Origin: Moraxella lacunata
GTDB lineage: Bacteria > Pseudomonadota > Gammaproteobacteria > Pseudomonadales > Moraxellaceae
Direction of reading: 5' to 3'
Assembly: GCF_002027545.1 (NCBI RefSeq)
Contig: NZ_MXAN01000038.1
Coordinates: 1-16,139 of the forward strand
Length of the DNA stretch: 16,139 nucleotides
Made by a program: the position numbers and the translations under genes. Shown piece by piece: positions 6,495 to 12,740 of the stretch; position 1 is the first letter of the stretch, and every line of letters starts with the position of its first letter. A model generated the notes under the pieces. The model saw nothing but the letters and a program-made list of their open reading frames with translations. It did no database searches and was not told the origin of the DNA.

Positions 6495-6582
6495 TACTAC
6501 GGAAACCGTTCGCCCTAAACTTGTCGAAGGGTCGGTTTCCGTTATGGTTCGACAGGCTCACCACGAACGGGAACCGTAGTAC
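6495..6582. repeat. Dispersed palindromic repeat of the TTCGACAGGCTCA type
   Basis: The outer arms 6495-6512 (TACTACGGAAACCGTTCG) and 6565-6582 are inverted copies with 15 of 18 bases matching. Inside are CTTGTCGAAGG (6520-6530) and TTCGACAGGCTCA (6548-6560), words found in intergenic repeats of many proteobacteria. An alternative hairpin pairs GGAAACCG (6501-6508) with CGGTTTCC (6533-6540). It directly follows the phosphoesterase gene and may shape or stabilise the 3' end of the operon mRNA. Confidence 0.6.
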
Positions 6583-6605
6583 TTTTTCATTTTGTAGAGT
6601 GTACA

Positions 6606-6652
6606 AATACTTGAATTTAAGTATTGAATTAAATTTTTATTTTTGGTATTAT
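6606..6652 (+). promoter_or_regulatory. Sigma70 promoter with adjoining dyad, upstream of the coiled-coil gene
   Basis: TTGAAT (6624-6629), a 17-base spacer and TATTAT (6647-6652) form a good sigma70 promoter 40 bases before the 6692 start codon. A dyad, AATACTT (6606-6612) with AAGTATT (6619-6625), abuts and slightly overlaps the -35 box and could be an operator. The promoter suggests the coiled-coil gene is expressed independently of the sigma54 operon. Confidence 0.55.
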
Positions 6653-6691
6653 AGCCATAGTATTTTTAAATTAATTTAAGAGGATTTTATT

Positions 6692-7570
6692 ATGATAAGC
6701 CAAGAATTAACCCATAAACTATTAACAAAAAACCCTTATTTTAATGTCTCTGGTTTGACTTCATCAGAAGCCAACTATATCTGCGAGCGTATCAAAGAAA
6801 CCCTAAAACCAATCCAAGATGAGATTGCCAATCTAGAAACGCACACATCTAGCCTTGATGGTGAAGCATTGGATAATTTTAAAAGGGTTAATGACATTGA
6901 CGGCAAGCTTGCCAGAATTGGTAAGTTATACGCCATTTCTGCTTTTTTTAGAAGTGCCATTAAAGAAAAAGACAATCGCCTTGATATGATTAACACCAAA
7001 ATCAAACAAGTGCGAGATGAACAAGATACATTATTGGCGGGCATTGATATGTTAGAATTGCAACGCCTAATCAATGTGGATATGGAAGATTATCTTTTAA
7101 CGTTGCCATTATCTGATGTGATGGCTTACAAAACTGCCGAAGCCAAAGCGTCTCATATTGGCAAATTTATCCATAACTTTGATAAAATCCGCACAAGCCT
7201 TACCAAAAAAGAACGCATTAGTTTTAAAGAAGTGGGCGAGCAGGTATTTAAAATTCATCATACACCATTATATGAGCTAGATGAATTGCAACAATTACAA
7301 AACTATCTATTAGCCGAGCATAGAGAATATGAAAGTACGGTCAATGCCTATAAAGCCAAATTCCGTGAATTTCAAAATAAATCGCTTGTAACTTATGAAG
7401 AAGAGTATAATAAACGTTCTCACGAACGCCAAATGCTGTTAAACGAAAAAGTAAAAGCCGAAACCGAAAAACTCATCGCTATAAAAAACGAGATTGCCAA
7501 CTTTAAAATCATCGTGCCAAATGAATTTAAAGCAATCATTGATGAGTTATTGACCGTAAAACCTTTATGA
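6692..7570 (+). CDS. Uncharacterised coiled-coil protein (292 aa)
   Basis: The protein starts MISQELTHKLLTKNPYFNV, then GLTSSEANYICERIKE. The rest is charged and almost wholly helical, with heptad-like stretches near 30-60, 90-125 and 195-270. There is no membrane segment, signal peptide or recognised catalytic motif. I do not recognise the family with confidence. A good AAGAGGA ribosome-binding site (6678-6684) fixes the start. It is separated from the repair operon by a palindromic repeat and has its own promoter, yet shares the operon's AT-rich base use. A link to RNA repair is therefore possible but unproven; scaffold-like or structural roles are equally plausible. Confidence 0.7.
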   Translation: MISQELTHKLLTKNPYFNVSGLTSSEANYICERIKETLKPIQDEIANLETHTSSLDGEALDNFKRVNDIDGKLARIGKLYAISAFFRSAIKEKDNRLDMINTKIKQVRDEQDTLLAGIDMLELQRLINVDMEDYLLTLPLSDVMAYKTAEAKASHIGKFIHNFDKIRTSLTKKERISFKEVGEQVFKIHHTPLYELDELQQLQNYLLAEHREYESTVNAYKAKFREFQNKSLVTYEEEYNKRSHERQMLLNEKVKAETEKLIAIKNEIANFKIIVPNEFKAIIDELLTVKPL

Positions 7571-7574
7571 CCGA

Positions 7575-7620
7575 TTTTGGGGAAATGGGTTTTGACCTAT
7601 AAATCCCATTTTACCCAAAA
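7575..7620. repeat. Hairpin after the coiled-coil gene
   Basis: TTTTGGGGAAATGGG (7575-7589) is nearly complementary to CCCATTTTACCCAAAA (7605-7620) around a 15-base loop. It starts 4 bases after the stop codon. No T run follows on the plus strand, so it is at best a weak intrinsic terminator or an mRNA 3'-end stabiliser. Confidence 0.5.
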
Positions 7621-7623
7621 ACC

Positions 7624-7842
7624 AAAGTAGCACAAGGCGTAATAAATTGGCATTTTTGCCCTAGCATTGAACATGCAACGAACTTTTAATTCGTTTATGA
7701 AACCATCGCCCTATTTTTATCCTTTAAAGTTTACCAATTTTTAAAAATTGGACTTTTAAGGCATTATCTTTGACTTTGACTTAATAAAAATAGGGGTCTT
7801 TGCTTTTGATTTGGGTGTTGCCTGCGTGCCTTGTGCTACTTT
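7624..7842. repeat. Nested inverted-repeat element (about 219 bp)
   Basis: Three nested inverted pairs share nearly one centre. The outer pair is AAAGTAGCACAAGGC (7624-7638) with GCCTTGTGCTACTTT (7828-7842), 15 of 15. The middle pair is CCCTATTTTTAT (7709-7720) with ATAAAAATAGGG (7784-7795), 12 of 12. The core is the 18-base palindrome CCAATTTTTAAAAATTGG (7734-7751), flanked by CCTTTAAAGT and ACTTTTAAGG. No convincing gene lies within. It could be a degenerate MITE or the template of a structured RNA. The remaining 7843-8086 holds only the fadD promoter region. Confidence 0.55.
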
Positions 7843-7949
7843 ATCTTTTTATCTTTTATTTTCTTATCAATCATTTATCAAGCACTTCCCAAATACCCCA
7901 CAAACAACATAATCACTACAAAAATTTTGCCCTTTCAAACAAAAATCAT

Positions 7950-7978
7950 TTGGCAATTTGGCAAAAATGGTGTATTTT
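7950..7978 (+). promoter_or_regulatory. Candidate sigma70 promoter of fadD
   Basis: TTGGCA (7950-7955) is followed after 17 bases by TATTTT (7973-7978), about 110 bases before the fadD start. The leader is AT-rich. ACCGGT near 8038 is palindromic, but I could not match it to a known fatty-acid regulator site. Confidence 0.4.
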
Positions 7979-8086
7979 ATAGCGTAATATTTGCTTACAT
8001 TTAAGTGTCTGATTGTGATTAATTTTTGAGCAATTTGACCGGTTTTACTGCTAATACATTCCATTTTAGAATATTAAGGAAGAATC

Positions 8087-9790
8087 ATGCAAAATTTTAG
8101 CGTCCCTGCCGACCGTCCTTGGGTAAAAACCTACACCGATAATGGGCTTGATATTAATGTCAAGGTGCCAGACGGTGTCAATTCCCTGCTTGACAGCTTT
8201 GAGCAGAACTTTGCCAAACACGGCAACAAAGTCGCCCTAACGTGTATGGGGGCGTCCATTACTTATCGTGAGCTTGACACATACAGCCGTCAGATTGCCA
8301 GTTATTTGCAGTCGCTTGGGCTGGTTAAGGGCGATAAAGTGGCGTTGATGATGCCAAATATTTTGCAGTATCCGATTGTGATGATGGGCATTGTGCGAGC
8401 AGGTCTGACCCTTGTCAATGTCAATCCGCTGTACACACCGCATGAGCTAGAACATCAGCTTAATGACAGCGGGGCAAAGGCGTTGTTCATCGTGGAGAAC
8501 TTTGCTCACACCTTTGAAAAAGTCAAAAATAAAGGGCAAGTCAAGCACGTCATCGTGGCGAGCATTGGCGACATGATGGGACTCAAAGGCATTTTGGTGA
8601 ATTTGGTCGTTCGCCATGTCAAAAAAATGGTGCCAAGCTGGAATATTCCCAATGCCGTGAGTTTTAAAGATGCCCTAACAGCGGTGTCGGCAAGTCGCTA
8701 TGTCCGCCCTGAGTTGTCGCTTGATGACATTGCGGTATTGCAGTATACAGGCGGTACGACAGGCGTGGCAAAGGGGGCGATGCTCACGCATAAGAACCTT
8801 GTGATTAATGTTGAGCAGTGCATGACGTTTGTCAATAAGGTCTTTCCTACTAATGAAGATTTGACGGGCAAATATATCGCCACGGCGTTGCCACTGTATC
8901 ATATTTTATCATTTACAGTATCCATGCTTGGCTTGAAGATGGGGTTTAGCTTGCTACTCATCACCAACGCCCGTGATTTTGATGCCTTGACCAAAGATTT
9001 TGCCAAATATCGCCCTGTGTTTTTCCCTGCGGTCAATACTTTATTTAATGCGTTGGCTCATCATGAAGGCTTTAAAAACCTTGACCATTCCAATCTACGT
9101 CTATCGCTTGGTGGGGGTATGTCGGTGCTACCAAGCACGACAGAAGCGTGGGAGAAACTCACGGGTACTTACATCGTTGAAGGCTACGGCTTGTCCGAGA
9201 CATCGCCTGTTGCCACGCTAAATCCGCCAGGGAGCTACACGGGCAAAATCGGCATTCCATTTCCCAATACTGACATCATTCTATTGGACGATGATGGCAA
9301 AGAAGTGGCACTTGGCGAGGCAGGCGAGATTGCCATCAAAGGTCCTCAGGTCATGGTAGGCTACTACAACCGCCCCGATGAGACCGAAAAGACCATGACA
9401 AAAGACGGTTATTTTAAGACGGGCGACATCGGTGTGATGGACGAGCAGGGCTTTGTCAAAATCGTTGACCGTAAAAAGGACATGATTTTGGTGTCGGGCT
9501 TTAACGTCTATCCTAATGAAGTTGAAGAAGTCATCGCCGCTCACCCCAAAGTGCTAGAATGTGGCGTGATTGGTGTGGCAGATGACCACAGTGGCGAGCT
9601 GGTCAAGGTTTATGTCGTCAAAAAAGACGACAGCTTGACAGAAAAAGAGGTCATCGCATGGGCAAAAGAGAATTTGACAGGTTATAAACGCCCAAAATTT
9701 GTGGAATTTATCAGCGAATTGCCAAAATCCAACGTGGGTAAAATCTTGCGTAAAGATTTGCGTAAATTAGAAGAAAGCAAAAAAGCCTAA
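8087..9790 (+). CDS. fadD: Long-chain fatty acid--CoA ligase
   Basis: This 567-residue member of the AMP-binding (ANL) superfamily is close in length to E. coli FadD (561). It activates fatty acids to acyl-AMP and then acyl-CoA at the inner membrane, feeding beta-oxidation and phospholipid synthesis. Visible motifs are the P-loop YTGGTTGVAKG (220-230), GYGLSETSP (366-374), YFKTGDIG (442-449) with the ribose-binding Asp447, DRKKDMILVSGFNVYPNEVE (461-480) including the hinge and fatty-acid signature, and catalytic Lys552 in SNVGKILRKDLR. The AAGGAAG site just upstream supports the start. It is transcribed alone, closed by a clear terminator. Substrate chain length is inferred from family resemblance; a medium-chain ligase is the main alternative. 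Confidence 0.9.
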   Translation: MQNFSVPADRPWVKTYTDNGLDINVKVPDGVNSLLDSFEQNFAKHGNKVALTCMGASITYRELDTYSRQIASYLQSLGLVKGDKVALMMPNILQYPIVMMGIVRAGLTLVNVNPLYTPHELEHQLNDSGAKALFIVENFAHTFEKVKNKGQVKHVIVASIGDMMGLKGILVNLVVRHVKKMVPSWNIPNAVSFKDALTAVSASRYVRPELSLDDIAVLQYTGGTTGVAKGAMLTHKNLVINVEQCMTFVNKVFPTNEDLTGKYIATALPLYHILSFTVSMLGLKMGFSLLLITNARDFDALTKDFAKYRPVFFPAVNTLFNALAHHEGFKNLDHSNLRLSLGGGMSVLPSTTEAWEKLTGTYIVEGYGLSETSPVATLNPPGSYTGKIGIPFPNTDIILLDDDGKEVALGEAGEIAIKGPQVMVGYYNRPDETEKTMTKDGYFKTGDIGVMDEQGFVKIVDRKKDMILVSGFNVYPNEVEEVIAAHPKVLECGVIGVADDHSGELVKVYVVKKDDSLTEKEVIAWAKENLTGYKRPKFVEFISELPKSNVGKILRKDLRKLEESKKA

Positions 9791-9797
9791 TGGCATT

Positions 9798-9830
9798 CAA
9801 AACCGCTCATGATTTGGGCGGTTTTGTTTT
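9798..9830 (+). terminator. Rho-independent terminator of fadD
   Basis: CAAAACCGC (9798-9806) pairs with GCGGTTTTG (9818-9826) over an 11-base loop, then TTTT follows. It begins 7 bases after the fadD stop codon. Confidence 0.8.
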
Positions 9831-9841
9831 GGGGTAAAAAC

Positions 9842-9850
9842 TGTTACAAT
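9842..9850 (+). promoter_or_regulatory. Extended -10 promoter of rph
   Basis: TGTTACAAT fits an extended -10 element (TG-N-TACAAT), 39 bases before the rph start codon. No well-spaced -35 box is seen, which is compatible with an extended -10. The preceding fadD terminator makes a separate rph promoter necessary. Confidence 0.5.
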
Positions 9851-9889
9851 AGTCCATATTCATTTATCTAAATCATTAAAAGGCACATC

Positions 9890-10606
9890 ATGCGACACGA
9901 CAACCGTGAATTATCCCAATTACGTTCTATTAGTTTTACCCGCAACTACACCAAACATGCCGAAGGTTCGGTATTGGTGTGTTATGGCGACACCAAAGTG
10001 CTATGCAACGTCAGCATAGAGCAGGGTGTGCCACGTTGGTTAAAGGGGCAAGGTCAAGGCTGGCTCACTGCCGAGTACGGCATGCTCCCACGAGCCACAG
10101 GCACTCGCACTCAACGTGAAGCGACTAAGGGCAAGCAGTCAGGTCGTACCCAAGAGATACAACGCCTTATCGGGCGGTCGCTCCGTGCCATGCTCGATTT
10201 GTCAAAGTTGGGCGAGAACACCATTTATGTGGACTGCGACGTCATACAAGCAGACGGTGGCACACGCACGGCAAGTATCACGGGTTCGGCAGTGGCACTC
10301 ATCGATGCCTTAGAGAGCCTACAACGAGACAAGAAACTTACCACAGACCCACTCATCGGACTGGTGGGGGCGGTGTCGGTCGGCATCAAGGACGGACGGG
10401 CGTATTTGGATTTGGATTATAGTGAAGACTCGACCTGCGATACCGATTTGAATGTGGTCATGACCCAAGCAGGCGGATTTATTGAGATTCAGGGCACGGC
10501 AGAAGACAAGCATTTTACTCGTGAGCAGGCAAATGCCATGCTTGACCTTGCTGAGTCGGGGATTAAAGAGATTTTTGAATTACAAAAACAAGCGTTGGGC
10601 TGGTAA
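9890..10606 (+). CDS. rph: Ribonuclease PH
   Basis: The 238-residue protein matches the family's usual size. RNase PH is a phosphorolytic 3'-5' exonuclease that trims tRNA 3' ends and helps degrade structured RNA, working as a hexameric ring in the cytoplasm. The N-terminus RHDNREL and [13 protein letters not shown] (58-70) are typical. [16 protein letters not shown] (85-100) carries the conserved Arg86, and [11 protein letters not shown] (122-132) the phosphate-binding GGTR with Arg126. The [14 protein letters not shown] stretch (178-191) carries the metal-binding acidic residues. The reading frame is intact, unlike the frameshifted rph of some E. coli K-12 strains. The stop codon overlaps the next gene's start by one base. 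Confidence 0.95.
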   Translation: MRHDNRELSQLRSISFTRNYTKHAEGSVLVCYGDTKVLCNVSIEQGVPRWLKGQGQGWLTAEYGMLPRATGTRTQREATKGKQSGRTQEIQRLIGRSLRAMLDLSKLGENTIYVDCDVIQADGGTRTASITGSAVALIDALESLQRDKKLTTDPLIGLVGAVSVGIKDGRAYLDLDYSEDSTCDTDLNVVMTQAGGFIEIQGTAEDKHFTREQANAMLDLAESGIKEIFELQKQALGW

Positions 10607-11058
10607 TGCTAAAAGTCATTGATGATGGCGTGTCTATTACGCTAAACGGCACGGAGTCGAATCCTATCTTTGTCATGGCAGGGGCGCTTGTCGCCTTGGC
10701 GGTATGCGTGGCGGTGGTTGCCATGACCGCTCCTGTGGAGATTACCATTGGGGTGATGGCAGTGTTTGCAGTGCTGATTTTTGGTTTTAATATCTACAAA
10801 AACCGCCTAAAATACCAAAGCCGTGTCGCCACAGGGGTGATTATCATCAAAAATCGTGCCTTTATCGCACAGGGGCAAAACGTCAAACTGAGCGACAATG
10901 CTCGTATTGAGCTGATAAATGATACCTTAGTCATCACTGACTTGGGCAGAAGCTGGCATATCTTGGGTTTTGATAATGACAAAGAACGCCACGTCGCCAA
11001 ATCAGTACTAGAAGGTAAGGCATTAGAGAAGCGAGAGCAGGCGATACGGATTTTGTAA
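10606..11058 (+). CDS. Small two-helix inner-membrane protein of unknown function
   Basis: The 150-residue protein starts at an ATG overlapping the rph TAA by one base (TAATG), indicating translational coupling. Two closely spaced hydrophobic helices (about 21-40 and 46-63) form a membrane hairpin. A basic segment (NIYKNRLKYQSR) and a soluble C-terminal domain of about 85 residues follow, probably cytoplasmic by the positive-inside rule. The C-terminal part is beta-rich with alternating hydrophobic residues (VIIIKNRAFIAQ, TLVITDLGRSWHIL) and looks like a small barrel or PH-like fold. I do not recognise a named family. Nothing beyond the coupling ties it to RNase PH function. Confidence 0.75.
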   Translation: MLKVIDDGVSITLNGTESNPIFVMAGALVALAVCVAVVAMTAPVEITIGVMAVFAVLIFGFNIYKNRLKYQSRVATGVIIIKNRAFIAQGQNVKLSDNARIELINDTLVITDLGRSWHILGFDNDKERHVAKSVLEGKALEKREQAIRIL

Positions 11059-11080
11059 ATTATATAACCACAACCACATA

Positions 11081-11112
11081 AAAAAGCCCAACATCTGTCG
11101 GGCTTTGTTTTT
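11081..11112. terminator. Bidirectional terminator between convergent genes
   Basis: AAAAAGCCC (11081-11089) pairs with GGGCTTT (11100-11106), followed by GTTTTTT on the plus strand; the minus strand reads into CTTTTT. It lies between the ends of the 10606 gene and the convergent minus-strand gene, so it can serve both. Confidence 0.8.
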
Positions 11113-11125
11113 TGACGGGTATTTT

Positions 11126-12193
11126 TTATTGTCCGCTAGCAGGGGCGGTGGTCTCGGTGCTGTTTTTCTGCTTTTCAAGTTCAGCGATTTGGGCTTCGAG
11201 TAGGGCGATTTGCTCGGCTTTGGCGGTGGTCAAATCTTCCATCATGGTAAGCTGTTCTTGGATGAGTTTTTCTTGCTCGGCGATTTGTGAATCTTTGTCT
11301 GCCAAACGGTCAATCTCTTCTTTGATGAGTGCAGGGTCGGTTGGAATCTCAGCATTGAGAATTTCATCGGGATTGACCACGGGTTTAATCTCAGGTAGTA
11401 CGCTGTCACCTGCCACAGGGGCGGTTGCTGTATCGCTTGCCACATCACCTTCGCTTTGTGGAGTAGGACTCTCGGTGCTGTCAGTAGCAGGCGGGGCGGT
11501 CTCTTCGGCAGGGGCAGGAGCGACATCAGGGGTACTACTTTCATCGCCACTCATCGCCATGTAGAGTGCTATGCCAATCAGGGCTAAGGCAATCACACCG
11601 CCCAAGATGAGCTTGTTGAGCTTTTGAGGGTCGCTAAGTAGCCCTGTAAAGTCGCTTTTGCCACTGGCAGGCTTTGGAGCTTTGGAGGCTTTGGGTTTGG
11701 TCATTTTTGGGGTTTTGGGTGAACCATCTTTTTTGCCAAATAATCCTTTTTTAGCAGGCTTATCTTTGGCGGGTTCGCCTTGCCCAAGACCGCTAGCAAC
11801 GCTCGCCCCTGCGACCGCCCCTGCACCTAGTAGGGCGGTATCGATGTTGTCGTTTGCCACGTCGGTGGGGGCATTGGCTTGGTTTAGGTCATCTAGTTGA
11901 TTGAAGAAATCATCTTGGGCAGTGTTATCACCAACGTGGGTCAAATCAATGCCAGTGGTATTATCAGTCACGGTCACATCAGATAGGGCGATGTCCACAG
12001 GCTCATTGGCAGTCAAGTCAATGTCAGAGTTGGCGACATCGGCAGTGTTTTGGTCAAACAGCTCGTCAAATTCGGCACTTAAATCGACATCAGCGGCAGT
12101 GTCGGTGCTGGCATTGGGGTCGGCATTGCCAAAATCAATGTCCAAAAATTCATCATCAAAATTAATCTCGTTCGGGTCTTTTTTCTCTGACAT
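11126..12193 (-). CDS. Acidic single-pass membrane protein with periplasmic coiled coil
   Basis: The 355-residue protein has a clear layout. Residues 1 to about 115 are strongly acidic (FDDEFLDIDFG, SAEFDELFDQ, DDFFNQLDDL). An Ala/Gly-rich patch (118-137) follows, then a Lys/Pro-rich basic segment (140-180, with repeated KPK and KAPKP). One transmembrane helix follows (about 195-214, LILGGVIALALIGIALYMAM). After that comes a Pro/Thr/Ala/Glu-rich linker (215-270) and a C-terminal coiled coil (about 287-343) ending in a Gln/Thr/Ala tail. Basic residues before the helix put the N-terminus in the cytoplasm and the coiled coil in the periplasm. I do not recognise a named family. The layout resembles scaffold or polar-organiser proteins, but that is only an analogy. 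Confidence 0.7.
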   Translation of the reverse strand: MSEKKDPNEINFDDEFLDIDFGNADPNASTDTAADVDLSAEFDELFDQNTADVANSDIDLTANEPVDIALSDVTVTDNTTGIDLTHVGDNTAQDDFFNQLDDLNQANAPTDVANDNIDTALLGAGAVAGASVASGLGQGEPAKDKPAKKGLFGKKDGSPKTPKMTKPKASKAPKPASGKSDFTGLLSDPQKLNKLILGGVIALALIGIALYMAMSGDESSTPDVAPAPAEETAPPATDSTESPTPQSEGDVASDTATAPVAGDSVLPEIKPVVNPDEILNAEIPTDPALIKEEIDRLADKDSQIAEQEKLIQEQLTMMEDLTTAKAEQIALLEAQIAELEKQKNSTETTAPASGQ

Positions 12194-12238
12194 GGGAAAC
12201 CTATCTTATTGGCTAATTGGGGCTGATGGATGGCAGGG

Positions 12239-12300
12239 GCGTTCATCGGGCTTGGATAGACTTTTTGATACAAGTCGGGTCTGATGGTGCCAATGAACGC
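12239..12300. repeat. Inverted repeat in the leader of the acidic membrane protein gene
   Basis: GCGTTCAT (12239-12246) is complemented by ATGAACGC (12293-12300), with further partial pairing outside. It lies between the candidate promoter and the start codon at 12193, so the minus-strand mRNA leader could fold here. Loop length (46 bases) makes a functional hairpin uncertain. Otherwise the 12194-12420 gap holds only the promoter. Confidence 0.3.
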
Positions 12301-12320
12301 TTGCCAGCAAATATTGCTGT

Positions 12321-12349
12321 ACTATATCAAAATTTACAAGAATTTTCAG
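12321..12349 (-). promoter_or_regulatory. Candidate sigma70 promoter of the acidic membrane protein gene
   Basis: On the minus strand, CTGAAA (complement of 12344-12349), 17 bases, then TATAGT (complement of 12321-12326). This leaves a leader of about 120 bases before the start codon. A shifted reading using TTGTAA is possible. Confidence 0.4.
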
Positions 12350-12420
12350 CTTTTTACAACAAAATTAAGACAAAAAGCACAAATTTTGACTCAAATTCAT
12401 GATAGGGCGACATCTGATGG

Positions 12421-12663
12421 CTATTTTATAAAACGCACCACGCCCACGCTCTCTGTCATCGCCCCTTCGATGGTGGCTTGGATTTGGGGTAGGTCGTCTG
12501 CGGTGGGTCGGCGTGCTGTATGTCCACATGCCACGCACTCAATGTACTCATCAGGCTCTGGCGTGAAAATCTGCACCTGCACGGTGGTATCGGTCGCTTT
12601 GCATTGGGTGCATTTGACCCCTGCAAGAAATTGGCGTTTTGGGCGGGTGGATTGGTATCTCAT
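12421..12663 (-). CDS. yheV: YheV-family putative zinc-ribbon protein
   Basis: Starting at the ATG at 12663, the protein has 80 residues. It has the family opening RKRF-like PKRQFLAGVKC and two CxxC knuckles: Cys18/Cys21 (CTQC) and Cys43/Cys46 (CVAC), which would bind one zinc ion. This matches the small YheV/DUF2387 proteins, whose function is unknown and which I recall near prlC in some gammaproteobacteria. Here it lies directly downstream of prlC on the same strand, 77 bases apart. A TTG at 12675 would add four residues, but neither start has a strong ribosome-binding site, so the ATG is preferred. Confidence 0.75.
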   Translation of the reverse strand: MRYQSTRPKRQFLAGVKCTQCKATDTTVQVQIFTPEPDEYIECVACGHTARRPTADDLPQIQATIEGAMTESVGVVRFIK

Positions 12664-12675
12664 GGTGTTTTTCAA

Positions 12676-12700
12676 TAAAAATAGGGGTAGATTTTACCCC
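12676..12700 (-). terminator. Weak terminator between prlC and yheV
   Basis: On the minus strand GGGGTA (complement of 12695-12700) pairs with TACCCC (complement of 12684-12689) and is followed by TATTTTTATT. It may reduce read-through from prlC into yheV. Confidence 0.5.
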
Positions 12701-12740
12701 CATTTGTGCATTTGTGCAATGGCGGATTACCGTGATTTGG

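Noticed and set aside
7800..7982. 60-codon hydrophobic frame on the plus strand
   Set aside because: It starts at a TTG inside the nested inverted repeat and overlaps the fadD promoter region. Its hydrophobicity follows from T-rich DNA.
8030..8050. FadR-type operator before fadD
   Set aside because: Only a short ACCGGT palindrome is present. It does not extend to the known FadR consensus.
11112..11564. 150-codon Ser/Ala-rich frame opposite the acidic membrane protein gene
   Set aside because: It is antisense to a gene with clear domain layout, and its low-complexity composition mirrors that gene.
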